A DNA stretch of 64,000 nt from positions 5,208,001 to 5,272,000 of the forward strand of contig JAPVLO010000059.1 in assembly GCA_027257055.1 (NCBI GenBank). The letters run 5' to 3'. The position numbers and the translations under genes are program-made. The stretch is from Cephalopachus bancanus (lineage: Eukaryota; Chordata; Mammalia; Primates; Tarsiidae). Under the pieces are notes generated by a model. The model was not told where the DNA came from. It ran no database searches and saw nothing but the letters and a program-made list of their open reading frames with translations. Within the stretch, counting starts at the first letter, position 1, and each line of letters begins with the position of its first letter. Positions 47,580 through 58,855 of this stretch are shown here, one piece after another.

Positions 47580-47610
<31 letters not shown>
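47544..47610. repeat. 67-bp alternating purine-pyrimidine tract, (AC)15(GC)5(AT)13
   Basis: Every step alternates purine and pyrimidine from 47544 to 47610, including a GC core at 47575-47584. Sequences of this kind can adopt Z-DNA (established chemistry). Whether this one does so in cells is unknown. Confidence 0.95.
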
Positions 47611-47627
<17 letters not shown>

Positions 47628-48043
47628 TTTTTTTGAGTTGGAGTCTCACTCTGTCACCCAGACTGGAGTGCAGTGGCCGCTCCCGGCCACCGCAGCCTCA
47701 CCCGCTGGGCTCCGGCGATCCTTCCGCCTCAGCCTTCTGAGTAGCCGGAATTACAGGCACGCGCTACCACGCCCGGCTGATTTTTTTGATTTGTTGTAGA
47801 GATGAGGTCTCGCTGCCCAGGCGGGTCTCGAACCAGCGGGCTCGGGCAATCCACTCACCTCAGCCTCCCAAAGGCGCGGGATTACAGGCTGAGCCACCGA
47901 GCCCGGCCCGGCTAATTTTTTTATTTTGTTGTAGAGATGAGGTCTCCCCTGCCCAGGCGGGTCTCAAACCCTCGGGCTCAGGCAATCCACTCACCTCAGC
48001 CTCCCAAAGGCGCGCGATTACAGGCTGAGCCACCGAGCCCTGC
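47546..48043 (-). mobile_element. Three-monomer Alu with compound microsatellite tail
   Basis: On the minus strand it reads left monomer, left monomer, right monomer, poly(A). The two left-type monomers are 47908-48043 and about 47775-47907, with the right arm at 47635-47774. Many CpGs are intact, which suggests a young copy. The tail (leftwards) is T25, (AT)13, (GC)5, (AC)15. Target duplications TTCTACTAAATA (47534-47545) and TTCTGCTAAATA (48044-48055) enclose both Alu and microsatellite, with one mismatch and one shared boundary base. Confidence 0.9.
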
Positions 48044-48055
48044 TTCTGCTAAATA

Positions 48056-48729
48056 TTTTGAATCAATCAAGATCAAATCCACCTGCTACTGACTTTACTT
48101 TTCTTGAAGCTAAAAGTAAATTTATTTGGAGGGAAAGAAAAATACGTGAGTTTCCTTGCCTAAATAAACTGCAACTTTTTCAGCCTATGTACAATATCAT
48201 TTGCATATACAATGAAGTTAATTAGTCATAATATTTATGCCCAAATCTTCTTCTCAAATATATATTTTGAAGTTCACCACTTTCTATTTTACATTATGGT
48301 AGTTGTGTACTTTTCTTTTCTCTTTAAACAGTGCAAAATTTCCTAAACTCAGTGATGTGCTATAGTGAGCTTTTACTGACTCACAAGAAAATTTTCAAGG
48401 ATTTTGTGAGACAGTTGTTAAATATGTTCACTATTAAAAAGTAAGTTACATAAGTTTATAATTGAATGTCATATCAAAAAAGAATTATAAACACTTAAAA
48501 CGTACAACTTACTAATTCTTTTACTACTTTTTACTGTCATCTATGTTCTTGAGGTTATTTATGTGTGTTGTATCTTTATGATGCAAATACTACATAATGG
48601 CGTACCACTGCACATCTGTTCACAATGTTGCATTCATGAGAGCATGCTGGTAGCTTGAAGTTAGCCATGATGAGAGTATTGATACCATGGATATAGGCAA
48701 ATGCTATAAATCAGAATTTGATTTATTGT
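48056..48729. other. Unique AT-rich DNA
   Basis: No repeat recognised. It includes an octamer-like and homeodomain-like motif cluster described in the findings. Confidence 0.3.
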
Positions 48730-48849
48730 TTTAATTATCTATACAAGAGGTTGACAAATAAAAGCCTGAAAGCATGAAAGTCAAATCCTATCCCAGGGAA
48801 TTAAAAATTTTTTTACATTTTTAAAAGGTTGTTTTAAAAGACAAATATA

Positions 48850-49080
48850 TGACAGATCATATGTGGCAAACTTTTTCTGTAAAAGGCTAATGGTAAATGT
48901 CTTAGGCTTTATTTTCGCTACTATCTCTGTTATAGCTGTTTAACTCAACCACCATAGCACAAAAGCAGCTGTAGACAATATATAAACAAATAATCATGGC
49001 TGTTTTCCAATAAAAACTTATTTTTAAAAACTTGTGGGGCTGACTTAGCCCACAGGCCATAGTTTTTCAACCAGTGGTGT
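48850..49080 (-). mobile_element. hAT-type non-autonomous DNA transposon remnant
   Basis: GTGGCAAACTTTTTCTGTAA and AAAAGGCTAATGGTAAATG near one end, and CCCACAGGCCATAGTTTTTC near the other, match a common mammalian hAT repeat whose ends read GGTCGGCAAACT. The exact family is not resolved. Confidence 0.6.
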
Positions 49081-49947
49081 AAATTATAAACAGAATATAA
49101 TGAATTCTATGTTCTGCAAGTGTCTTTCTAATCAATAAATAATAATTATAATAATAATCTTTATGTCTAGGCAATATTCTTAAGAAATTAAAGTATCAAT
49201 GATCTTTCACTTCATAAAATAACAACACAGCTAATTTGAATCCCTTTGCAGTTCCATTAAATGGAAATTTCACCTCTGAAGGCAATTTGGTCAATCATGT
49301 GATGGCAGTCATGAAATGAAGCTTTGTGGTTTTAAAGCCTTTTAAAGTTGCCTGACTCACTAAGCCACACAGGTAACTCTCAAAAAGCAGTAGAAGGTTA
49401 CAAACAGTAGAAGGTTAAATAAGACATCTGCTGCTTATTTAACCCATTTCTGGTCTTTTAAATGACCTGAAGTCAATTGGTTGGATTGATACACACTTAA
49501 CTTGCCTGTAGCTCTTTTCTGTTGAATCATTGATTTCTACATTTCACAAGGCTATTTGTAGTAAGAAGATTAGCATTATATTTCATTCTATTTATATGAG
49601 TGTGTTTTTGTGCAGTCACATATACACACCCATGCACAGAATATATATCAAAAATGCCTAAAGCACAGATGTTATTACTTTGTTGAATCTTTCCTTCCAC
49701 TAATCAGTAAAGTCTAGTCATAATCACTCAGGCCCATGAGTGACTAAGAATTAATAGAACATTAGGTTTTAATATAGCCTTAATAGTTTATATGCATTTG
49801 TAACTTCTTTTAGAGGGCAACATTTATGTGACTGTACATTCTCTCCACTTTGTCTAGAGTTCTTCCACATGAATCCTCTAAAGGAACGGTATCTCAATAG
49901 TATCACACCTTACTACAAAACAGGAGAAAGGTGAATAGGTCGGTCTC

Positions 49948-49949
<2 letters not shown>
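49081..49949. other. Unique AT-rich DNA
   Basis: A short direct repeat of AGTAGAAGGTTA occurs at about 49389 and 49407. Nothing else is recognised. Confidence 0.3.

Positions 49950-50002
<53 letters not shown>
49950..50002. repeat. (CT)n microsatellite
   Basis: About 26 pure TC units, followed by a further C/T-rich stretch to 50040. Confidence 0.97.
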
Positions 50003-50004
<2 letters not shown>

Positions 50005-50119
50005 CCTTCCTCCTTCTCTCCTTCCACAGCCCCCTCTCTCTCAGTCTTGTGGGAAGGGTCACAGGATGTCCCTTGAAGTAATCACTCAGTAAAGTATAAA
50101 TGACATTAAACCTGCTGGA

Positions 50120-50285
50120 CATGAACTCAGTCCGCTTGAGTTCTAGGTCTAGCTTGCCTCTAGGTCTCCATGTGAACCTGGACGAGTTGCTTCCTTGCTC
50201 CAGACTCAGAACTGCTAAACATCAAAACTGAAGGAGGACTAGACAAACTCTAATATCCCTTAGAGCTCTCACTCTGTGATACCAC
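50120..50285 (+). mobile_element. MIR element, diverged
   Basis: TGAGTTCTAGGTCTAGCTTG, GTGAACCTGGACGAGTTGCT and GAGCTCTCACTCTGTGATAC follow the forward MIR. Confidence 0.6.
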
Positions 50286-50319
50286 GTATTTAGAGTTAGA
50301 AAATATATCCCGGGCATGG

Positions 50320-50565
50320 TAGACCCCATGTCCTGATAAGGTCTCAGGCCTGTTTAGTTTGGCCCACATAATGTGAATGTGAAGTGTTTTTTAAAAATTA
50401 TTTGCCAACATTAAAAAATCAGAATATTTCATATAAAAATTTAGATTGTCAGTTTTTCTTGGAAAAAAAATGAAAGAACTAGCAACTTTGTTCTTCCACA
50501 TTTCCTGATTATAATGTGGCCTGAGGCTGAGTAGCAGCTTCCCCCATCAAGGGGATGGGGCAGTT
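50320..50565. mobile_element. Old interspersed repeat, class unclear
   Basis: GTTTGGCCCACATAATGTGA and GCCTGAGGCTGAGTAGCAGC belong to a recurrent mammalian repeat that I recognise but cannot name with confidence. Probably a DNA transposon. Confidence 0.35.
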
Positions 50566-50961
50566 ATAAACTATTCACATCCTGAATACAGACTATAGAA
50601 GGTGATATTCCATGAAAGGCATGCGAAACTCTCATGTGAGGAATCACAAGAAGCTCTTTTTTCTTAACATAAACAGAGAAAGTATCATTTTAGACATAAA
50701 CTCATGTGCAATACAAGAGTAGATTCATTTTCTTTGTTGAAAGTAATCCATTTAGTGAGATTCTAATTTTTTCACATTATAACTTTCATAGGAAAATAGC
50801 TATGACGGTTTCCATAAAATTTTCAGATCGTACCTAAGAGTAAATCTACCAAGAGAAGTGCAAGATCTTTATGAGAAAATAATTGTAAAATGCTATTAAG
50901 ACATTGAAAAGAAGACAAGAAAAATGATAAGATATAACCTGCTCATAGATGAGAAGGAAAA

Positions 50962-51816
50962 AAATGAACAGTCCCATTAAGAAGTGGGCAAAAGACATAG
51001 ACACTTCTCAAAAAAAAAAATATGGGCAGGCAACAGACCCATGAAAAAGTGCATCATCAGAGAAATGCATATCAAACCACATTGAGATACCACCTAATCC
51101 CAGTAAAAAAAAAAAAAAGGCCATCATTAATAAACAAACAACAACAGACACTGGTGAGAATGCAGAGGAAAGGGAACACTTCTACACTACTGATGGGAGT
51201 GCAAACTAGTTCAATCTCTATGGAAAACAGTGTGATAATTTCTAAAAGAACTAGAAATTGACCTCCCATATGACCTAGCAATCCCCCTAGTGGGAATATA
51301 CCCAGAGGAACCAAAATCATTCTACAATAAAGATACCTGCACACGAAAGTTTATTGCAGCACTGTTCACAATAGTAAAAACATGGAACCAACAGAGCTGT
51401 CCATCGAAAATGGATTTGATAGGAAAAAAAAGTGGTACATATACATGATGGAATATTATGCAGCCATAAAAAAGGACAAACATATGGACTTCACAGCAAC
51501 TTGGATGGATTTAGAGTCAATAATACTCATTGATCTACCACAGAAACAGAGAACTGAGTACCACATGTTCTCATTCATAAGTGGACCCTGAACATTTACC
51601 ATAATTCCGTAAGAAAGGGATTGATAGTAGTGGTATACTGCCTGCAGGGAGGGGACACAACATCAATAAGTGTACCTGATCTGATCTCAAACAAGGCAAA
51701 GTGGGGACCAAAACGAGACCCAAACTTTGCCTGTACAATGACCACTTGTATACCTAATCCTGAATTGTACCCCACATCTTTAAAATAAGAAACAAGTAAT
51801 AAAAGCAAACTGGTTT
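50962..51816 (+). mobile_element. 5'-truncated younger L1
   Basis: It contains the last part of ORF2, the 3' UTR and a short A-rich tail. The C-terminal frame 51382-51591 has YMMEYYAAIKKDK and LPQKQRTEYHMFS. TGAGAAGGAAAA at 50950-50961 and TGAGAAGATAAA at 51817-51828 look like a two-mismatch target duplication. Confidence 0.9.
51022..51591 (+). pseudogene. L1 ORF2 C-terminal remnant
   Basis: Two frames (51022-51261 and 51382-51591) together cover the last part of ORF2, ending in the family's usual stop after FISGP. A-runs near 51010 and 51106 and frame changes break it. The endonuclease and RT cores are absent. Confidence 0.88.
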
Positions 51817-52397
51817 TGAGAAGATAAACAAGTTGACTATTAAAATTTAAAATTTTATATGACAAATTATATCTTAAACAAAGACAATAGTTAATTGGGA
51901 AAAGATACGTTCAGCATATATATAATAGGCGAAAGACCAGCATTCAGAATGTATAAAGAACTCTTATAGACCATTGAGAAAAAGTACAAATAATCCAATA
52001 GAAAAATGGGCAGAAGATACTAAGAGGCAATCCAGAGCAGAGGACACCCAAGCAGGCAATAAAATATGAAAAGACAATCAACTTTACTAGTAATCAGGAA
52101 ATAAAGTTAAAAAAAGCAAAATGAAAACCTACATCCACACAAAGACTTGCAACTTTATTTGTAATAGCTAAACAAAACAAAAACTGGAAACTATCAAATT
52201 TCCATTAACAGGATAATATATAGACAATATATAGTGTATCTATACACCTAATATACAGCAATATGGATGAATCTCAAAAATCATTATGCCAGTGAGAAAA
52301 TTCAGACTAAAGAATGTATACTGTATGAGTTTGTTTTTAAAAATCTAGAAAATGCAAACTAACCTATAATAAAAGAAAGCAGGTCCGTTTTTTCTTC

Positions 52398-52925
52398 ATG
52401 TATTCATTTTCTATTGCTGCATGATAAATTACAACAAGATTAGGGGCTTAAAATTACAATTGTTTTCTCCTGGTTTCCATGGGGCAGTAGTGCATCAGAG
52501 TTTCCCAGCAGTTCTCCGCAGGTAGAAAACAGGGCTTTGAACTCATTGGAGACTTTATGTCCTCTAGTTATTGGCAGAATTCAGTTTCTTGCAGCTGGAG
52601 GATTGAGACCCTAAGCTTCTTCTACCAGCCCCCACCATACTGTGCCACATGGCCTTCTCCTCACATGGAAGTTTGGTTCGTCCAGGCTACCAGGAGATCT
52701 GGTCTCCTTTTTCAAATCTTTATGGCTTCTGTTTCTGATTTTTGTGCCTTTTTAAAAAAGCTCACATCATTAGATCAAGCCATCTGGTATAACCTCCCTT
52801 CTTTATTAACTTAAAGTCAACTGATTAGGAACATTAATAACATTTATAAAACCCTTCATCTTTGCCACATAATGTAGCCTAGTCACTGAGGGCTGTGCCA
52901 TGACTTTCACCAGTGCCATTTACAC
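52398..52925 (+). mobile_element. Old LTR remnant inside L1ME
   Basis: TGTATTCATTTTCTATTGCT then GCATGATAAATTACAAC opens like the LTR at 32452. GCCACATGGCCTTCTCCTCA and TTAGATCAAGCCATCTGGTA follow. No internal retroviral gene. Confidence 0.55.
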
Positions 52926-52929
52926 TCAA

Positions 52930-53006
52930 GTGTATAGATATACTATATTTTGTCTATACATTCTTCTGTTAATGGACATTTGGTGTTTTCCAGTTTTTGT
53001 TGAGGT
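52930..53006 (-). mobile_element. Small reversed L1 fragment
   Basis: TTAATGGACATTTGGTGTTT then TCCAGTTTTT is the reversed old-L1 3' region, located between the LTR and the L1ME 3' UTR. Confidence 0.5.
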
Positions 53007-53364
53007 CATCAAAAACAAGGAAAATCTGAAAACTGTCAGAGTCTAAGGAGTCATGATGAGTAAATGTAGTGTGGTATCATAGATAAGATTCTGGAACAGA
53101 AAAAGTAAATTCGGTGAAAAACTTTAAAAAATCAGAATAAGGTATGCGCTTTAGTTGATGATAATAGATCAATGTTGTGACAAATGCACTATAGCAATAT
53201 AAACAACAGGGTAAGCTAGCAGCAAGGTATATAGAGAGTCTTTGTAATATTTTTGTGACTTTTCTGTAAATCTGAAACTATTCTAAAAAAAGTTCACTTT
53301 TTAAAAATCATCACCTGTAGCTTTAGGAAAACAGCTTTGTAGAGAGTCATGTAGAAAAATATTT

Positions 53365-53590
53365 TAAAGGCAAACAGGTTTGCATTGAAATCCTGGCTTG
53401 CCACCCATGGCCACATGGCCTTTGACCAGTTGTGGAACTATTTCCAGCTTCAATTTTCTCTTTTGCAAAATGACAACAATCCCTGCCTTAGAGAATCATT
53501 GAGACATTAAATGAGAATGTGTGAAACATTTAGCATGCAGTAAGGGATTAATAAGAATTACTTATTATTCTAGTTTTATTATTATTACCT
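53365..53590 (+). mobile_element. MIR element
   Basis: GCATTGAAATCCTGGCTTGC, AATTTTCTCTTTTGCAAAAT and GACATTAAATGAGAATGTGT follow the forward MIR. Confidence 0.78.
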
Positions 53591-54644
53591 CCTACCTTCC
53601 ATGTGTTTGCTTTGATAATTAGCTAAGAAAATCATAGTATCCAGAATTCTTGCTTATTAAACAAACAACAAAAAACAAAAAACAAAGCTTGGGTTTGGCT
53701 GGTTTTAATATTATCATGCCCCAGGATAGGTTTGCAATTGCTCTGTTAGTAAACACCAAAATGTAAACAATGTTAACAGTCTCTTTAACAACATGGGGCA
53801 TGTTATGGGCAGGAAAGCTATTAGCAAGTTATATTGGACTTTATTCTTAAGCAGCAGAATTTTCTCTCTCACTCTTCATAAGTTCAAACCCAAATCTCAT
53901 GATTATTCTCTCTATCCAAAAAGAGGAGAGAACACAAAGGAAAAAAAGTTTCTATGATGACAGTACTCTTTTCTCAGTCAAATTAAGGAAGAGAAAGAAA
54001 GACTTTTGTGTGTAAGTTTTTAGTACAGTTATCCTTCTGACTAGTGTATATGATCAATCCAGTCACATTAGATCTGTCCTGCTAGGGAGAAGGAAGAGGA
54101 AAGGACAGTCTTCCTACCTCTCTCTAGTTTTTCTACGAAATGAAATATTATGCCATTGTGAATATCTTGTTTTCACAGAATAGTACATGGGATGAGAAAA
54201 ATGCTCTTGATATAATTACCAGGGGAAAAAGGCAGGATCAGACCCTATTTATAGAGAAATCCACATTGCGGGGAGAAATGGCAAATATTCATTTGCCTAG
54301 AGAAATGCCTGGAAGGATAAATTCTTGATCAAAAGAGTAGTCGCCTGAATGGTGTGATTCAGTAAGCTTTATTCTATATACTTTTCTGTATTTTTCAGAC
54401 AATAATAGACATTATTTAAAAGGGAATGAAAAGAGATAGGGTAGCTATAGGTTAAATTTTTGTTGTGGGTAGGTGTGCTATGAATCATTAAAGGTGAACA
54501 ATGATATGAAGGTAGGTTAAGTCCCAGCAGAGATCCCTTCATGTAGGTATAAGCTTCAAATGGGCCTCCACCAACAATAGAATTAAGGTACATTTTTGAA
54601 CTCTTACTACAAGCGCACTTCCAAGCTCTTGGCAGAAACTATTT
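53591..54644. other. Unique AT-rich DNA
   Basis: No repeat or gene that I can support. Confidence 0.3.
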
Positions 54645-54893
54645 TAGTTAATTCTTCGGCTCTGGGATCAGCCTGCCTAGGTTCAAATTCAGGCTTTATT
54701 CCTTACTATCTGTGTGACCTTGAGCAAGTTACTTAACTTCTCTAAGCCTCAATATTCACATTTGTAAAATGTAATAAAAATAGCACTTAAATCATGGAGT
54801 TATTGTAGATACTAAATGAACTCATTGAAATAGACTCCTTAAAATTTATTGGCATATAGTAAGTGTTTGACAAAAGTTTGCTATAATTATCCC
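54645..54893 (+). mobile_element. MIR element, well preserved
   Basis: CTGCCTAGGTTCAAATTCAG, GTGTGACCTTGAGCAAGTTA, TTACTTAACTTCTCTAAGCC and GGCATATAGTAAGTGTTTGA form a complete forward MIR. Confidence 0.88.
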
Positions 54894-55020
54894 CATTGCA
54901 TGGATAGAGATGTTAAAGCTTAGAAAAGCTCATTTGTTTTTCCAAAGTCACATGCCTATAAGTACGGAAGCATTGGACCCCCTGTCTTCTAAAACATCAA
55001 ATTTTTAATCATTGTACCAG
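54888..55020 (-). mobile_element. MIR fragment, reversed, abutting the previous one
   Basis: TCCCCATTGCATGGATAGAG, TTAAAGCTTAGAAAAGCTC and AATTTTTAATCATTGTACCA are the reversed MIR blocks. Confidence 0.72.
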
Positions 55021-55100
55021 GAGCTACTTTCATTGATAAGCCACATGAAGTTTAAGACTCTGTAGACAATTGACTTGACTGGAAATATATATATGTATAT

Positions 55101-55156
55101 ACTTGCATCATTTACTGAGCCCAAATATATATTTGGGCTCAGTAAATGATGCAAGT
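55101..55156. repeat. Perfect 56-bp palindrome
   Basis: I checked the pairing base by base. All 28 pairs are complementary around a centre at 55128/55129, from ACTTGCATCATTTACTGAGC on the left arm to its exact complement on the right. The symmetry stops at 55100/55157. There is no spacer. Neither side carries a target duplication that I can see. Confidence 0.99.
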
Positions 55157-55764
55157 TGCTTTGGGCTTTAATTCAACTTCAAAATTAATTTAAAATAAGT
55201 TTTAAATAACCCTAAAACTATATCAAGTCTTCTAGTTCTACCAAAATAAATCTTTCTTGGTTAGATCCATATTGACAACTGTGTTTCTTGAAGAAATGAC
55301 ATGACACAATAGTGTCCTCTCAAAATTCAGACTTGGAAGACAAAGTCTCATACTATTTGTTTGAAAGGATAAGTTATATAAAGTGGCAAGTTCTTTATCT
55401 AAAACAAGCTATTACAAAGTCCCAAGGAGACAATAAAATATAAAAGAATCTGTTACCTTGATTTTATTTACTGCTTTTTTAAAAAATTCAACTCTGAACT
55501 GTGTATTGATATGCAAAATACACCATTTCTTGGTATATTTCAACTTGTCTGAAAGTCAGTTACTTTGGTTACAGTTCAGAGGACATGTTCTCAGAGAAGA
55601 ATAACCGATATATTCACATTAATCATTTCCCCAGTGTATAAAGCATGTATCAACTAGAATGAGGGAGAGGCTTGCCTTGGGAAGAAAAGTAAGTACTTAG
55701 AACAAGGGTCTCGGCAGATTTCAGTCCTTTGATGAGCTCAGGATAACTCATGTAAACCCATGGA
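55157..55764. other. Unique AT-rich DNA
   Basis: No repeat recognised. Confidence 0.3.
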
Positions 55765-55890
55765 ACTGTAGCTCAGAAATCCAGGGACTGGGCTCTCGTC
55801 CCAGCTCAGCCGTTGATTGACTCTCAGAAGATTTGAGCTTCTTATTTCCCCTTTCTTGGCCTTTGTTCTCCCACCAAAACTAAAGAGGGG
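55765..55890 (+). mobile_element. MIR fragment
   Basis: GGGCTCTCGTCCCAGCTCAG and TTGACTCTCAGAAGATTTGA with the TTTCTTGGCCTTTG end follow the MIR core. Confidence 0.6.
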
Positions 55891-55939
55891 GTTGCTAATA
55901 AGCCAGTGGTTACCTGATTGGTGATTGACTGATTCCCTG

Positions 55940-56055
55940 GGGGAAAACTCAGAACATACGGATTTGGTAGCTCAACTCCAAATATACTGAATCAGAATCT
56001 CTGGATATATGACTGGAGGATCTGTGTATTAAACAAGCTTATTAGCTCATTCTTA
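55940..56055. mobile_element. Possible hAT-type repeat fragment
   Basis: ACTGAATCAGAATCTCTGGA and GATCTGTGTATTAAACAAGC resemble a common non-autonomous DNA transposon. The segment at 62050-62150 is similar in style. Confidence 0.4.
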
Positions 56056-56384
56056 TACAATCCTCTGAATTCTTGCCATGCGCTGGTGTCTGGTAACCAT
56101 CAGAGTGGTACTTCTAATTTCTAAGACCCAAGCCACATCTATTCTGATAGCACAATGATTTCTTTAGTGCTTCTCATCTCCAGAAATGGAAGCTGAGTAA
56201 ATTGATAATTAGCTGTAAGAGCTAGATTTTTTTTTTTGAGATTTATTGTTGCCTGTATGCTTATTTAATGTTCTTCTTTTTCTGTCTTTATATTTTAACC
56301 AACAATTTTATACTTGGGAATTAAATGAATTGCAGAAATGTTTAAATGATATCTTCCATTTATTAACCAACTATGCTGTGTTCA
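56056..56384. other. No recognised feature
   Basis: Unique AT-rich sequence. Confidence 0.3.
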
Positions 56385-56590
56385 GACAGTAGACTGTTAT
56401 ATATTATCTTGAATATTGAAAAAAACTCAAAGAATCACTATTCCCATAATGTGGAAACTGAGGTTTTTTGGTTTCATTGGCCAAAGTCACAGAATTCATC
56501 ATCAGAAAATTCAGGATTTGAAATCATTGTTAGAAGACCAATAACATGGGCTTTTTGCATTGCATCATTGCCTCTATTAAGTAACTGCAG
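56385..56590 (-). mobile_element. MIR remnant, diverged
   Basis: CCCATAATGTGGAAACTGAG and GGCCAAAGTCACAGAATTC resemble reversed MIR. Confidence 0.5.
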
Positions 56591-56719
56591 ACTAGTTCGA
56601 TATCTAAAATTTGGGGAAACATATAAAGAAATTATTGTATATCCACTGTATGTATGATACATTAGATCATTATTAGAAGTATGACTTAAAACATGATTAC
56701 ATCTAGGTCAACTTATATG

Positions 56720-57185
56720 TATGTCTATTGTATAAACTATTGCTGTATAATAAACCACATAAAACTCATTATGTAAGACAATAGGCATTGATTATTTCTC
56801 ATTTGCCTAGGATGAAAAATGTTGTTCTGCTGATCAGCACCAGGTTTGTTGCTGGTCAACTGGGCTTGCTTAGGTATCCGCTGTTGGGTCAACCAGATGC
56901 TGACTGGTCTAAGACAGTCTCACTGACATGTCTAGCAGTCTGCTGGCTGTTGGCTGGGCGATAGGAGCAACTAGATCATTTCTCTTCAGTGTCATCCAGC
57001 AGGCTGGCCCAGGCCAATATACATGATGACTTGGACAAATTCCAATAAAGGACAGAAACTGCAAGGCAGCTTGAGATCTAGACCCAGAATGAACACAACT
57101 TCACTTCTGCAACATTCTATTGGCCAGAGAAAGATTGAGTTGACACCAGAGGTAAGGAGTGAGGAAATCAATTGTATTTCTTGCA
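56720..57185 (+). mobile_element. Old LTR remnant
   Basis: AAACTATTGCTGTATAATAA opens like the LTRs at 32452 and 52398. CAACATTCTATTGGCCAGAG near the end is typical of the same type. Confidence 0.55.
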
Positions 57186-58547
57186 TTAAAAAGGCTACTA
57201 AGTTATATTGAAGATGTGTAGACATGAAAAGGAATAATCAAGTTATTTTTTGTCAATACATATACCACATACCACAAATATGAACAAGAACTAGAAGGCA
57301 TATAAAAATGCAAAACACTGATGTGCTGGCAAGTTAGAGCTGTGGGAGAGTTTTCTTTTTCCTTTGTATCTTTATTATTTTATGTAAGTGGCTATAACAC
57401 TGTTGGTGTAATAAACAATGATTGAGAACAAAAAACAGGAGAGTCATGGTGGGAGTTAGATGAACAACTTCATTACTCACTGGACTGAAAGGATTGTATC
57501 ATTAATTTGCATGCCATAAACCAGTATAGCCTTCTGTTCTGTAGAGCATGCAGGTGGGTAACAATGGAAAGAACCTGAAATTACTAAACCTAAGTAGGTC
57601 TCTAAAATGTATCCAATGGCCTTGGCTCGCAAGTGGAATTTAACTGTGAGATACCCAATTATTCTTAACACTTCTGCACACTCTGCATATTACCAGGGCT
57701 GGCACCATATCCAAGCTGTAATACTTTAGCAAACTCTGGAAACCCCTGGGAACAATTCTTTCTTAATAGCCATGATTTCCAATAGTTGAAGTTTTGCCAT
57801 TTGAGAACCAGAATTTTAAGGTTTTTAATAGAGATTGTAACTATTTTAAGCAAAAAATTTCTTTAAAAATACAATGTGTTCATGTCCTTGTGTTTCAAAA
57901 TATGGTTGATAGAAAGCATTTTAATCATTTTTGACAATATTTTTATTTGCCATAGTGCAATGCCATCCTCAGAGCCTGTGGAGCAAAGCAAGGTTTCTTT
58001 GCCTTTGCATAAGATATTCTGATAATGCTATGCTTCCCGGTTCTCACTTATGCCCCCTTTGTTGTTTTTGTGCTCTTTCTTGTTCCCATGGGGCTCTAAG
58101 TGTGTCTGTCTCTGACAGTTTGTTTCATTTTACTCATCATCTTCTAATATTCTGTCGACTTATAAAAACCAGCCTTATTAGGCTTATTTGTCAAGTAAGA
58201 GTAATTCCTCTCTGAGTAAGGACCAAGGAGCCTCTAATCTGAGCAAGGAACATAGCTAAGAGAATATGGAAGGCTTGGTGACATGTCCTGGTTCTTGTCC
58301 ATATCCAGAGAAAGACAAGAACTAGACTGTTGGGAACCTGGAGCCTTGGCACATTGCCAGGTGTGAAGAGAAAATGAATTAAAACTCTTTCAGGATGGGA
58401 TAACTGTGCTCAGGTTACTAAGCATCCCACAATTTACTTTGTGAAATGTTTGTTTTTCAAAGACTTTAAGGACTTTTTCAAAACATCGACTTATTCTTGC
58501 ATTTTTTGGTGGGAGGGTATAGAGTTTTTTCGTTCATTCCACATTTT
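57186..58547. other. Mostly unique AT-rich DNA
   Basis: No gene signal. Small opposite-strand frames at 57477-57853 show no domain. Confidence 0.3.
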
Positions 58548-58560
58548 CATTCATTCACTT

Positions 58561-58788
58561 TTTTTTTTTTTGAGTTGGAGTCTCACTCTGTCACCCAGAC
58601 TGCAGTGTAGTGGCCACTCCTGGCCACCACAACCCTGACCTGCTGGGCTCTAGTGATCCTTCCGCCTCAGCCTTCCAAGTAGCTGGATCTACAGGCACGT
58701 GCTACCATGCCCGGCTGATTTTTTGATTTATTGTAGAAATGAGGTCTCGCCATGTTGCCCAGGCGGGTCTTGAACCCGCGGACTCAGA
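58561..58788 (-). mobile_element. Alu, 5'-truncated, lineage-specific type
   Basis: T-run then GAGTTGGAGTCTCACTCTGT, GTGGCCACTCCTGGCCACCA and the closing GAACCCGCGGACTCAGA. The target duplication CATTCATTCACTT is perfect at 58548-58560 and 58789-58801. Confidence 0.93.
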
Positions 58789-58790
58789 CA

Positions 58791-58813
58791 TTCATTCACT
58801 TCTATGCTGAGAA

Positions 58814-58855
<42 letters not shown>

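Larger units (their letters stand above)
50815..53310 (+). mobile_element. Old L1ME-type element, interrupted twice
   Basis: The L1ME segments are 50815-50950 (ORF2 region), about 51829-52395 (3' part) and 53007-53310 (3' UTR ending TTTTCTGTAAATCTGAAACT and an A-rich end). A younger L1 and an LTR sit inside it. The 3' UTR phrase AAGGAGTCATGATGAGTAAA is typical of these elements. Confidence 0.75.

Noticed and set aside
47786..48028. 80-codon plus-strand frame
   Set aside because: Antisense Alu left monomers; not a gene.
55101..55156. MADE1-type miniature transposon
   Set aside because: The sequence does not resemble MADE1, and the TA duplication expected at both sides is absent on the right.
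55101..55156. microRNA precursor
   Set aside because: Perfect pairing with effectively no loop does not look like a natural pre-miRNA; a DNA-level palindrome is a simpler description.
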